Shown here in pieces: positions 40,758 to 48,822 of a stretch of DNA of 64,000 nt. A program made the position numbers and the translations under genes. The notes beneath the pieces were generated by a model. The model did not search any database. It was not told the DNA's origin and was given only the letters and a program-made list of their open reading frames with translations. The stretch is from positions 6,386,639 to 6,450,638 of the forward strand of contig NZ_QFRX01000001.1 in assembly GCF_003143935.1 (NCBI RefSeq). The letters are read 5' to 3'. Every line of letters starts with the position of its first letter. The first letter of the stretch is position 1. This DNA is from Streptomyces sp. Act143. Its GTDB lineage: Bacteria > Actinomycetota > Actinomycetes > Streptomycetales > Streptomycetaceae.

Positions 40758-41651
40758 CTACCGGTGGGGCAGGGGCATGGTCGTCATCAGGTGCAGGACG
40801 GTGGTCCACGCGCCCGCCGCGACGGTCATGAACCGCAGTCTGCGGCGACGCGCCGGGGCGACGGGGTCCGGCCCGGGCCCCACCGGCAGACCGGCCTCGG
40901 ACCGGGACGTCCGCCCGGCCGGTGCCGACGGCACGATCCGCCCGGACCGCCCCGGCCGCCCCTCGGCCACCCTTCCGCCGGACACCGGAGAAGGGGCGGG
41001 GCAGGGGCAGGGCGTGGGAACAGGGGTGGACACGGGCGCCGGTGCGGGAGCAGAGGTGCGCATGGGCACGGACGTGAGCGCGGACCTGGGCGCCGGAGTC
41101 GGCGCCGGAGTCGGCGTCGGAGGGGGCGTCGGAGGGGGCGTCTGCGTGGGCGCTGCCGCGTGCGGGCCGGGCGTGGGCGCAGGCACCGGCGTGGACACGG
41201 GGGCGGACGCAGGCACCGGCGTGGACACGGGGGCGGACGCAGGCACCGGCGTGGACACGGGCGTGGGCGCGGGCACCGGCGTAGGCAGGGGAGTGGGTGC
41301 GGGCGTCGGCGTACGCCTGGGCGCGGGCGCGGGGTTGTGTCGGCGGTCGTCTGTGGTTCCGGCGGACGGCGTCGTGCCGGCCCCGCCGGGGGTGGGCACC
41401 AGACCCTGGGCCAGGCCGCTGAGGAACGCCGCGTACGCGGCCCGGCGCAGACCCGTCGGCGCGCTGCGGCCGGCCTCCCAGGACCGCACGGTCGTCGTCG
41501 TCACCCCGAAGGCCTCGGCCACCTGCTCCACGCCCAGGCCCCAGGCCCGGCGCAGCCGGGCGCACTCCTCGGGAGCGGGCAGGGGCGTCTTGCCGTCGCG
41601 GCGGCGCGGATGGGAGGGCATGGGCTGCTGCTGTCGAGCGATGAGCGTCAT
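40758..41651 (-). CDS. XRE-type HTH protein with long Pro/Thr repeat tail
   Basis: 297 aa. Residues about 15-85 form a helix-turn-helix: APEECARLRRAWGLGVEQVAEAFGVTTTTVRSWEAGRSAPTGLRRAAYAAFLSGLAQG. After it comes about 110 residues of Pro/Ala/Thr/Val repeats (APTPVSTPVPASAPVST) that extend like a stalk, and a final segment RRRRLRFMTVAAGAWTTVLHLMTTMPLPHR that is short, basic and hydrophobic and could touch the membrane. A DNA-binding head on a proline stalk to a hydrophobic tail suggests tethered regulation, which is inference. ATG 41651 is the longest start; ATG 41621 (MPSHPRRR) is also plausible. Confidence 0.78.
   Translation of the reverse strand: MTLIARQQQPMPSHPRRRDGKTPLPAPEECARLRRAWGLGVEQVAEAFGVTTTTVRSWEAGRSAPTGLRRAAYAAFLSGLAQGLVPTPGGAGTTPSAGTTDDRRHNPAPAPRRTPTPAPTPLPTPVPAPTPVSTPVPASAPVSTPVPASAPVSTPVPAPTPGPHAAAPTQTPPPTPPPTPTPAPTPAPRSALTSVPMRTSAPAPAPVSTPVPTPCPCPAPSPVSGGRVAEGRPGRSGRIVPSAPAGRTSRSEAGLPVGPGPDPVAPARRRRLRFMTVAAGAWTTVLHLMTTMPLPHR
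41181..41270 (-). repeat. Three 30-bp tandem repeats within the XRE protein tail
   Basis: Copies at 41181-41210 and 41211-41240 are identical; 41241-41270 diverges in its last 10 bases. Each codes for ten residues of the pattern PVPASAPVST. In-frame length variation is expected between strains. Confidence 0.9.
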
Positions 41652-41734
41652 GACCGTATGACAAGCCGTACGTCGTCCTGTTACTCCCTGTCGCCGTTTA
41701 CGCCCCGATGGAGCAATCCGACGCCCGCGGCACG

Positions 41735-42661
41735 TCAGGTGAGCGGATGCCGGCCCCGTCCCGCCACCTCCCGGCACGCCTCCACATACCCCCGCACCAG
41801 CGCCCCCTGCGGCTCCCCGCTTCGCCAGGCCAGCACGTACCGGCTCGGCGACACCCCGCGCACCGGCCGGGTCACCACCCCGCCCAGCGTGATCAGCGGG
41901 GCGTTGCCCGCGGCCACCAGGCAGATGCCGAGGCCTCCGACCAGGGCCTCGTACGTCTCCTCCGTGCCAGCGATCTCCGCGCCGATGCGCGGCGGGCGGC
42001 CGGCACGGGCGTCCAGGGCGAGCCAGTGGTCGCGCAGCGCACCGGCGCTCTCGGGCAGGGCGAGGAACGGCTCGTCCACCAGGTCGGCGAAGTCGATCTC
42101 CGTACGGGCGGCCAGCGGATGGCTCTCCGGCAGGGCGATCAGCCGGGGCTCCTCGGCGACCACCGTCCACGCGTAGCGCTCGGCGTCCGGCAGCGGCAGC
42201 CAGGCGAAGGCCACGTCGGCCTCCCCGTCGGCCAGCCCCGCGGTCGGGTCCTCCCAGCTCACCTGGCGCAGCCGCACCCTCGCCTCCGGGTGCGCGGCGG
42301 TGAAGCGGGAGCGGATCGCCGGCAGCAGCCCGCCGCGCCCCGGACTGGTGCTCATCCCGACGGTGAGGGTGCTCCGGCCCGCCGCCCGGACCGCCTCCAG
42401 CGCCGCCGTCCCCTCCGCCCATCCGTCCAGCACCCGCCGGGCGTACGGCAGCAGCGCCTCGCCCGCCCCGGTGAGCGCCACGCCGTGCGGATCGCGCCGG
42501 AACAGCTCGACGCCCAACTGCCGCTCAAGGGCCCGTACTTGTTTGCTCAACGCGGGCTGGGACACGTACAGCCGCTCGGCGGCCCGGGTGAAGTGCAGTT
42601 CCTCGGCCACGGTGAGGAAGTAGCGCAGGTCCCGCAGGTGAACGTCGGTCGTCATGCCCAT
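41735..42661 (-). CDS. LysR-family transcriptional regulator
   Basis: 308 aa. The N-terminal winged HTH is classical: LRYFLTVAEELHFTRAAERLYVSQPALSKQVRALERQLGVELFRRD. A periplasmic-binding-type effector domain follows (LTVGMSTSPGRGGLLPAI, EADVAFAWLPLP, GLGICLVAAGNAPL). It is divergent from the SDR gene with 92 bp between starts, and most likely controls it in response to a small ligand; an inverted repeat lies between them. ATG 42661 is annotated; ATG 42655 is equally possible and no RBS decides. Confidence 0.93.
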   Translation of the reverse strand: MGMTTDVHLRDLRYFLTVAEELHFTRAAERLYVSQPALSKQVRALERQLGVELFRRDPHGVALTGAGEALLPYARRVLDGWAEGTAALEAVRAAGRSTLTVGMSTSPGRGGLLPAIRSRFTAAHPEARVRLRQVSWEDPTAGLADGEADVAFAWLPLPDAERYAWTVVAEEPRLIALPESHPLAARTEIDFADLVDEPFLALPESAGALRDHWLALDARAGRPPRIGAEIAGTEETYEALVGGLGICLVAAGNAPLITLGGVVTRPVRGVSPSRYVLAWRSGEPQGALVRGYVEACREVAGRGRHPLT

Positions 42662-42684
42662 CGGTTATCACCACGGGTCTTGGA

Positions 42685-42704
42685 CGGGCAACCACCCCTG
42701 CCCG
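42685..42704. promoter_or_regulatory. Inverted repeat between LysR regulator and SDR genes
   Basis: Perfect 6-bp arms cgggca / tgcccg with an 8-nt spacer, 24 nt from the lysR start and 50 nt from the SDR start. Position and dyad suit a LysR-type recognition site. Confidence 0.5.
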
Positions 42705-42753
42705 CAAGCTGTTTCACGGATCACGAACCGAGAACGAGTCAACAGGAGCGGTC

Positions 42754-43584
42754 ATGAACAAGGTGTGGCTCATCACCGGCGCGAGCAGCGGCTTCGGGCG
42801 GGCGATCGCCGAGGCGGCCCTCGCCGACGGCGACGTGGTGGTGGGCGCGGCCCGCCGCCCCGAGGCGCTGGACGACCTGGTCGCCGCCCACCCCGACCAG
42901 GTGGAGGCGCTGCGGCTGGACGTCTCCGACACGGCCGCGGCCGAGGCGGCGGTACGGGACGTGGTGGCCCGGCACGGCCGGATCGACGTCCTGGTCAACA
43001 ACGCGGGCCGCACCCACGTCGGCGCCTTCGAGGAGACCGGCGAGGACGAGCTGCGGGCGCTGTTCGACGTGCACGTCTTCGGGCCGGCGGCCCTGGTGCG
43101 CGCGGTACTGCCCTCGATGCGTGAGCGCCGCTCGGGTGCGATCGTCCAGATGAGCAGCATGGGCGGGCAGCTGTCCTTCGCGGGCTTCTCGGCGTACAGC
43201 GGCACGAAGTTCGCGCTGGAGGGCATGTCCGAGGCGCTCGCGGACGAGGTCGCGGAGTTCGGCGTCAAAGTGCTGATCGTCGAGCCGGGCGCCTTCCGGA
43301 CCTCGCTGTTCGAGACGGACCGGGCGGGCGTCAGCGCGGACAGCGGGGTCTACGGCAAGGTGAGCACCACGCGCGGCCTCGTCGCCGGCGGCGACGGCAC
43401 CCAGCCCGGCGACCCGGCCAAGGCCGCCGCCCTGATCCTGGCCGCCCTCCAGGCCGACCGCACCCCGCTCCGCCTCCCCCTCGGGGACGACGGCGTCACG
43501 GCGGTCCTCGGCCACCTCGACCAGGTCCGGGAGGACATCGCGGCCTGGGAGAAGGACGCACGGGCGACGGCGTTCGACAGCTGA
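42754..43584 (+). CDS. Short-chain dehydrogenase/reductase
   Basis: 276-aa classical SDR. Cofactor motif TGASSGFG (residues about 8-15), NNAG (VLVNNAGRTH), catalytic Ser in MSSMGG, and YSGTK (SAYSGTKFALEG) are all present; GAFRTSL follows. The Arg-Arg after the second strand (ARRPE) suggests NADPH use. The length and motif order match the common actinobacterial oxidoreductases of broad alcohol/ketone specificity. Probably induced through the divergent LysR regulator. Confidence 0.93.
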   Translation: MNKVWLITGASSGFGRAIAEAALADGDVVVGAARRPEALDDLVAAHPDQVEALRLDVSDTAAAEAAVRDVVARHGRIDVLVNNAGRTHVGAFEETGEDELRALFDVHVFGPAALVRAVLPSMRERRSGAIVQMSSMGGQLSFAGFSAYSGTKFALEGMSEALADEVAEFGVKVLIVEPGAFRTSLFETDRAGVSADSGVYGKVSTTRGLVAGGDGTQPGDPAKAAALILAALQADRTPLRLPLGDDGVTAVLGHLDQVREDIAAWEKDARATAFDS

Positions 43585-43636
43585 AAGGCGTTCAGCCGGG
43601 AAACTCGCGGCGGAGAGGCAAGCAGCCGAGAGGCGT

Positions 43637-44917
43637 TCAGCGGAGGTCGTCGTCGCGGAAGGGCGTCGGGTCGGTCACCCAGCCCGCCGCGAGGACGAGC
43701 CGTGACGCGCGGTGGACGGCGAGGAACCCGAAGGGCCGGTCGAAAGTGGCGCAGGCCCGCTTCGACTCGTGCTCCGGCTCGGGTTCCCAGCTCAGCCACA
43801 CCATGTCCATCGCGGTCACGGTGGCGGCCCGGAACCCCTCGCCGCTGAACACCGCCGTCGCGGACTGCCGGCCGGCCGCGAGCGCGAGGGGCGCCGCGCT
43901 GATGCCGGGGAAGTGGCCGGGAGCCCCGTCGCCCGCGGTCGCCAGTCCGAACAACTCCCCTTGCGCCAGCAGGTCATGGTCGCCCTCGACGGTGAACTCG
44001 GGCGTTCTGAGCGTGAGGCTCGGCGGCTCGGGCCGTTCGGTGCGGAGGGTCTCGATCCTGAGACCGGGCCCTGCGGCGCCGTACGGCAGCCGGCTGCCGG
44101 GTACGGCGGTCAGCGCACCGGCCAGCAGCCCCACCCCCGCGCCCAGCACCTGTCCGGGCGCCGACTCGGCCTCCCCGAGCAGCAGATGGACGTCGATGCC
44201 GTTCGTGCCGCGCACCCGTGCCTGCGTCACGGCACCCGCCGGCGCCCGCACCACCGCCACGGCGTCCAGATCGGGCGTCGTACGCGACAACCCGGCCCGG
44301 TCCTGGTCCCGCCACGGCATGAGATCGCCCTTGAACGGCACCTCCCACTCCGTCCGCAACGCCGCCGCGCTCGCCAGTACCAGGGAGGAGTCCGGCCGCA
44401 ACGCCACCGGCATCCGCCCGACCGCCCCTGACGTCCGCTCGGCGGCCCAGGCGTCCAGGGCCGCGTGATCGGCGTCCGGGTCGCCGGTGAGGACGCCGCG
44501 CGTCCCGGCGGGCAGCCCTGCCGCCCACTCCGGCCGCAGCTCCACGTACCGCTTGGTCCACAGCCCGAGCGCGGAGTCCAGCCCGTCGACCGCATCGAGC
44601 GCCGCGAGCAACTCCCGCGCCGCGGCGCCCGCTTGCTCCGCCGGCACCCCGACCGCCTCCACCAGCTCCTCCCGGGCCGCCCCCACCGCCCCGTCCGCGA
44701 GAAACGCCAGCAGCGGCCATACCCCCGCCGCCGAGAACACCGTCCCACCGCCGTCGGAAGCTCCCGCCGAGGGCACCGCCCCGGAGCCTTCCGAAGCTCC
44801 CGCCGCCGAGGGCACCGTTCCGCCGTCCTCCGAGCCCCCCGCCGCCGAGAACTCCGGCGCCCCCGCCCACCGCGCGGTCAGCCTGTTGACCGCCTGAATC
44901 GTGGCATTCGTGACCAC
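43637..44917 (-). CDS. Serpin-like serine protease inhibitor family protein
   Basis: 426 aa. Starts VTNATIQAVNRLTARW, followed by a low-complexity acidic Ser/Gly insertion (about residues 20-63), then serpin-like helices and sheets (FSAAGVWPLLAFLADGA, LVLASAAALRTEWEVPFK). The C-terminal region carries a serpin hinge-like EGFRAATVTA, a predicted reactive loop AMDMVWLSWEPEPEHESK, and the signature DRPFGFLAVHRASRLVLAAGWVTDP. There is no obvious signal peptide, so it may be cytoplasmic. Serpins inhibit serine or cysteine proteases by loop insertion. GTG 44917 is chosen with GGCGGAA upstream; the longer frame is not supported. Confidence 0.85.
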   Translation of the reverse strand: MVTNATIQAVNRLTARWAGAPEFSAAGGSEDGGTVPSAAGASEGSGAVPSAGASDGGGTVFSAAGVWPLLAFLADGAVGAAREELVEAVGVPAEQAGAAARELLAALDAVDGLDSALGLWTKRYVELRPEWAAGLPAGTRGVLTGDPDADHAALDAWAAERTSGAVGRMPVALRPDSSLVLASAAALRTEWEVPFKGDLMPWRDQDRAGLSRTTPDLDAVAVVRAPAGAVTQARVRGTNGIDVHLLLGEAESAPGQVLGAGVGLLAGALTAVPGSRLPYGAAGPGLRIETLRTERPEPPSLTLRTPEFTVEGDHDLLAQGELFGLATAGDGAPGHFPGISAAPLALAAGRQSATAVFSGEGFRAATVTAMDMVWLSWEPEPEHESKRACATFDRPFGFLAVHRASRLVLAAGWVTDPTPFRDDDLR

Positions 44918-45004
44918 CGTTCCGCCCCCGCTCACCCTGCGCTTACCATGCGCCCAGTCGTACGACCGTTCGCCACCCCAGCCCGAACCAGGAGCACGGT
45001 ACCC

Positions 45005-46159
45005 GTGTCCATACCTCCGCCTCCCGGCCCCCACCAGCCCCAGGGGCCGTACCCGCCGGGTCCTTTCGCCCCGCCCGGCCCCTGGGGCTACGGCTACGGC
45101 GGATACGCGCAGCCCGTGCCCGTGAACGGCGTCGCCATCGCCGCCCTGGTGCTCGGCATCCTCTGCTTCCTGCCGGCCGTCGGGCTGGTCCTGGGGCTGG
45201 TCGCGCTCGCGCAGATCAAGAAGAGGGGCGAACGCGGCAGGGGCATGGCCATCGCCGGGTCCGTGCTGTCCGTCGTCGGACTCGTGCTGTGGACGGTGTC
45301 GCTGTCGACCGGGGTCGTGTCCGACGCCGTGGACGGGCTCAAGGACGCCGCACGCGGCGAGGGCACCGCCTACGCGCTCGCCAAGGGCGACTGCTTCGAC
45401 TCGGGCACCGGCTCCCTCCAGGGGGACGCCTACGACGTCGACGAGGTGCCCTGCTCCCGCGCGCACCACGGCGAGGTGTTCGCCGTCGTCACGCTGCCGT
45501 CCGGCTCCTTCCCGGGCGACGACGAGGTGACCGACCTCGCCGACGACAAGTGCTACGCCCTCCAGGAGGACTACGCGATGGACGCGTGGGCCGTACCGGA
45601 GAACGTGGACGTGTACTACCTCGTGCCCTCCGAGGACAGCTGGACCTTCGGCGACCGCGAGATCACCTGCGTCTTCGGCGACGTCGACGAGAAGAAGAGC
45701 CTGACGGGCTCACTGCGCAACGACGCCACCAACCTCGACGCCGACCAGGTCGCCTTCCTGAAGTCGGCCAACGCGCTCGACCGGGTGCTCTACGAGGAGC
45801 CCTCGGACTACCCCGAGGACGATCTGCCGGCGAACCGGACATGGGCGGGCGACGTCGCCACCGCGCTCGGCGAGCAGGCCGAGACGCTGCGCGGCCGCTC
45901 CTGGCCCGGCGACAGCGCGGGGGCCGTCACCGACCTCGCCTCCGACCTGGACGCGGCGCGCAAGGAGTGGGCCAAGGCCGCCGCCGCGAAGGACGCCGAC
46001 ACGTACTACGAGCGCTACGACGCCGGGTACGACTACATCGACGGCGACAGCACCGTCACCGCCCGCAAGGCTCTGGGCCTGGCCACCACGGTGCCGTCGT
46101 ACGACGAGGACTACGAGGGCGGGGGCGGCGGCGGGGACGCGGGCAACCTCGATGTGTGA
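45005..46159 (+). CDS. DUF4190/septum-formation-type membrane protein
   Basis: 384 aa. A Pro/Gly/Tyr-rich cytoplasmic N-terminus (about 1-38, PPGPHQPQGPYPPGPFAPPGPWGYGYGG) precedes two helices of the DUF4190 type (VAIAALVLGILCFLPAVGLVLGLVALAQIKKRGERGRGMAIAGSVLSVVGLVLWTVSLS). The exported part begins YALAKGDCFDSGTGSLQGDAYDVDEVPCSRAHHGEVFAVV, matching the septum-formation domain, with paired cysteines (KGDCF, VPCSRAHHGEVFAVV, DDKCYALQEDY, ITCVFGD). The C-terminus is acidic and helical. GTG 45005 has AGGAG 10 nt upstream. Divergent from the serpin gene. Confidence 0.88.
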   Translation: MSIPPPPGPHQPQGPYPPGPFAPPGPWGYGYGGYAQPVPVNGVAIAALVLGILCFLPAVGLVLGLVALAQIKKRGERGRGMAIAGSVLSVVGLVLWTVSLSTGVVSDAVDGLKDAARGEGTAYALAKGDCFDSGTGSLQGDAYDVDEVPCSRAHHGEVFAVVTLPSGSFPGDDEVTDLADDKCYALQEDYAMDAWAVPENVDVYYLVPSEDSWTFGDREITCVFGDVDEKKSLTGSLRNDATNLDADQVAFLKSANALDRVLYEEPSDYPEDDLPANRTWAGDVATALGEQAETLRGRSWPGDSAGAVTDLASDLDAARKEWAKAAAAKDADTYYERYDAGYDYIDGDSTVTARKALGLATTVPSYDEDYEGGGGGGDAGNLDV

Positions 46160-46212
46160 GCGCCGCTATAGCGGGGAGAAAGTGCCTGCGTAAAGCCCAC
46201 CGGGGGCACATG

Positions 46213-46290
46213 TCACTACATCGAGTGATTCTCTGGCCTTTGCTTGCACGGCTCAACCCACGGTTGCCACGCTGTTGCTGTCTGTACAAC
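46213..46290 (+). promoter_or_regulatory. Promoter/operator region of the GntR gene
   Basis: A -35-like TTGCCA (46264-46269), 15-bp spacer and -10-like TACAAC (46285-46290) precede the gene by 16 nt. Two dyads lie here: tcact-acatcg-agtga (46213-46228) and gttg-ctgtctgta-caac (46274-46290, over the -10). Autoregulation by the GntR protein is inferred. Confidence 0.5.
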
Positions 46291-46306
46291 CTGATGGGAG
46301 CGGCCA

Positions 46307-47059
46307 GTGACTTTCGGTGAGCAGCCGGCGTATCTGCGTGTCGCGGGTGATCTCCGCAAGAAGATCGTCGACGGATCGCTGCCACCGCACACCCGACTGC
46401 CCTCCCAGGCCAGAATCCGCGAGGAGTACGGCGTCTCGGACACCGTCGCCCTGGAGGCCCGCAAGGTGCTGATGGCCGAGGGCCTGGTCGAGGGCCGCTC
46501 CGGCTCGGGCACGTATGTGCGTGAGCGGCCCGTGCCCCGCCGCGTCGCCCGCTCCGGCTTCCGGCCGGACGGCGGCGCCACCCCCTTCCGCCAGGAGCAG
46601 GCGGACGGCGACGCACGCGGCACCTGGGAGTCCAGCAGCCGTCAGGCCGAGGCCAGCGTCGCCGTCGCCGAGCGGCTCGCCATCCGCCCCGGCGATCGCG
46701 TGATGTGCACCAAGTACGTCTACCGGGACAACGGCGAGCCGATGATGCTCTCCACCTCCTGGGAGCCCCTCGTCCTGACCGGCCGCACCCCCGTGATGCT
46801 GCCCGAGGAGGGCCCGCTCGGCGGCATGGGCGTGGTCGAGCGCATGGCGGCCATCGACGTGATCGTGGACAACGTCACCGAGGAGGTCGGCGCCCGCCCC
46901 GGACTCGCCGAGGAACTCCTCGCCCTGGGCGGCGTTCCCGGCCATGTCGTCCTGGTCGTCCACCGGACGTTCTACGCCTCCGGCCGCCCGGTCGAGACGG
47001 CCGACGTGGTCATCCCCGCCGACCGCTACCAGGTCGCGTACCACCTCCCGGTGAAGTAG
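46307..47059 (+). CDS. GntR/HutC-family transcriptional regulator
   Basis: 250 aa. The winged HTH (about residues 8-75: YLRVAGDLRKKIVDGSLPPHTRLPSQARIREEYGVSDTVALEARKVLMAEGLVEGRSGSGTYV) is joined to a UTRA effector domain (about 95-245: VAERLAIRPGDRVMCTKYVYRDNGEPMMLSTSWEPL, VEEVGARPGLAEELLALG, VLVVHRTFYASGRPVETADVVIPADRY). HutC-type regulators respond to sugar phosphates, amino acid derivatives or similar ligands. No obvious target operon is adjacent, so it may regulate itself and distant genes. GTG start has GGGAG about 7 nt upstream. Confidence 0.94.
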   Translation: MTFGEQPAYLRVAGDLRKKIVDGSLPPHTRLPSQARIREEYGVSDTVALEARKVLMAEGLVEGRSGSGTYVRERPVPRRVARSGFRPDGGATPFRQEQADGDARGTWESSSRQAEASVAVAERLAIRPGDRVMCTKYVYRDNGEPMMLSTSWEPLVLTGRTPVMLPEEGPLGGMGVVERMAAIDVIVDNVTEEVGARPGLAEELLALGGVPGHVVLVVHRTFYASGRPVETADVVIPADRYQVAYHLPVK

Positions 47060-47356
47060 CGCACACCCTTACGGCTGTTGCCCCGGACGCCGGGTCAACG
47101 GCCGCCCCTTCGAACGGCGTTGGATTCTGGCCGTTCTCGCAGGTGACCCCGTGCGTGCGGATACGCCTCTGACCGGATGCATCGACGTCCCCGCACGGCG
47201 CGTTCGACTTCGCACGCCCCCCACGTGCTGGCCGGTTGCGTACCTCTTTGTGAAAAGGCGGATTCGCTCCGTAAAGGTTAGGCGTAGGCTCGGGCATATG
47301 CGGATTGCGGTTTCCTTAGCGAGCGGGGCGTTGTCGGGAAGGAGCAGTGGGGGGCG

Positions 47357-47551
47357 ATGAACGACGGCACGATCACTCTTCCCTGGCTCGTCATACGACA
47401 GGACGACAACGGCAACCGCTACCGCGTGGGCCGCTACGCCACCCGTGCCGAGGCCGAGAAGATCGCGGACAGCCTCGACAGCCGCGGACACAAGCAGTTG
47501 TACTGGGTCGAACGCATCGCCCAGAACGGCGAGGCCACCCGCAACGCGTAG
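47357..47551 (+). CDS. Small SPOR-like protein
   Basis: 64 aa: WLVIRQDDNGNRYRVGRYATRAEAEKIADSLDSRGHKQLYWVERIAQ. The strand-helix-strand pattern is that of a minimal SPOR-like domain found as small soluble proteins in many Streptomyces. AAGGAG lies about 11 nt before the ATG. Function unknown; SPOR domains bind septal glycan elsewhere, but there is no export signal here. The stop codon is contained in the -10-like box for the next gene. Confidence 0.82.
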   Translation: MNDGTITLPWLVIRQDDNGNRYRVGRYATRAEAEKIADSLDSRGHKQLYWVERIAQNGEATRNA

Positions 47552-47561
47552 GCTCCGCCGC

Positions 47562-47963
47562 ATGACCGAACGCACGCTGGTGGTGGGAGCCGCCCTCCTC
47601 GACGCCGGCCGCCTCCTGGCCGCCCGCCGCAGCGCACCCCCTGAGCTGGCGGGCCGCTGGGAGTTGCCGGGCGGCAAGGTGGAGCCGGGGGAGACGCCGG
47701 AAGCCGCGCTGGCCCGGGAGCTGCGCGAGGAGCTGGGGGTGGAGGCCGAGATCGCGGCCCGGGTGCCCGGGGAGTGGCCGTTGAAGCCCCCGTACGTGCT
47801 CCAGGTCTGGACGGCTCATCTGCTCCCGGGCTCGCCGGAGCCCAAGCCCTTGCAGGACCATGACGAACTGCGCTGGCTGACGGCGGCCGAGCTGTGGGAC
47901 GTGCCGTGGCTGGCCCAGGACGTCCCGGCTGTGAAGGCGGCAGCGACCAGGCTGCTTGCCTGA
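47562..47963 (+). CDS. NUDIX hydrolase (MutT-type)
   Basis: 133 aa. The NUDIX box GGKVEPGETPEAALARELREELGV spans about residues 37-60 with the essential REL-EE-G pattern, and the fold-start TLVVGAALLDAGRLLAARRS and WELPGG are typical of 8-oxo-dGTP-type sanitising enzymes. It probably removes oxidised or non-canonical nucleotides. TAGGCT (47549-47554) sits 7 nt before the ATG, indicating a leaderless transcript separate from the SPOR gene, whose stop codon lies in that box. Confidence 0.93.
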   Translation: MTERTLVVGAALLDAGRLLAARRSAPPELAGRWELPGGKVEPGETPEAALARELREELGVEAEIAARVPGEWPLKPPYVLQVWTAHLLPGSPEPKPLQDHDELRWLTAAELWDVPWLAQDVPAVKAAATRLLA

Positions 47964-48108
47964 GGCTGCGGCGAACCGGGCGAGCAGCCACTGCGGACCC
48001 GCACCCGCACAGCAACAGCACTCCCAGGGCTCTTGGGCGCCCCCCTCTGCCCCCGTTCGCACCACAGTGCGCCCCGCCGCACGGTAGTCGTCACCGGATA
48101 TCGGGTAT

Positions 48109-48561
48109 GTGCCCATTAACCCCACGAAACCGGACATGGGTGTGGCCTGGGAAGTGATCGGCGTGATCGACACCGAAGGCGACTGCGCCGAGTGGTCGTT
48201 CCCCGCGGACCCCGGCGCCGTGCGCGCCGCCCGAGGAGCTGTCCGCGGCCGGCTGCGCGACTGGGACCTCGACAGCGTCGCCGACATCACGGCCCTGCTG
48301 GTGAGCGAGCTGGTCACCAACTCCCTGCGGCACGCCACCGGCCCGATCGGCGTCCGCCTCGTCCGCCCCACCGGCCTCGACGGCGTCCTGCTGGTGGAGG
48401 TCTCCGACCCGCTCCCGGACCCGCCCCGCGAGCGGGTCGCGCTGCCGGAGGACGAGGGCGGGCGCGGTCTGCAACTGGTCGCCCACTCCTCGCGCCGCTG
48501 GGGCACCCGGCCCGGCGCGGCCGGAAAGACGGTGTGGTTCGAACTCGTGGTGCCGCGGTGA
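48109..48561 (+). CDS. Anti-sigma-type HATPase (histidine kinase-like ATPase) regulator
   Basis: 150 aa. The HATPase_c_2 fold typical of Streptomyces RsbW/SpoIIAB-like serine kinases is present: ALLVSELVTNSLRHA (N-box), VEVSDPLPDPP (G1), EDEGGRGLQLVAHSSRRWG (G2), and KTVWFEL (terminal strand). It would bind and inhibit a sigma factor or phosphorylate an anti-sigma antagonist. It precedes the large SpoIIE phosphatase by 261 bp on the same strand, so a functional link is attractive but unproven. GTG 48109 is annotated; ATG 48136 (MGVAWEVIG) may be the true start. Confidence 0.87.
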   Translation: MPINPTKPDMGVAWEVIGVIDTEGDCAEWSFPADPGAVRAARGAVRGRLRDWDLDSVADITALLVSELVTNSLRHATGPIGVRLVRPTGLDGVLLVEVSDPLPDPPRERVALPEDEGGRGLQLVAHSSRRWGTRPGAAGKTVWFELVVPR

Positions 48562-48822
48562 ACCCGGGGCGTACGCGCTGTACGCGGGCGCCCGCGCCGT
48601 CCACCGGCTGGTTCAGGCCACTGGCGGTTGTCGGAGCGCGTGATTCGACTGCGTGTTGGCTGGTTAGAAGACTGGAAGTGTTGTCGCGGTGCGGTCCAAA
48701 AAACGCTGGGACCGTGCTGTGATCGTGAACACCGTGTTGTGCGGCGCCGTAGTGCTGGATACTGCGGGCAGCCGCTGCCGGTGACCGGTGCCGGGCGCGG
48801 TGAGCTGGAGGGGACGGTTCGC

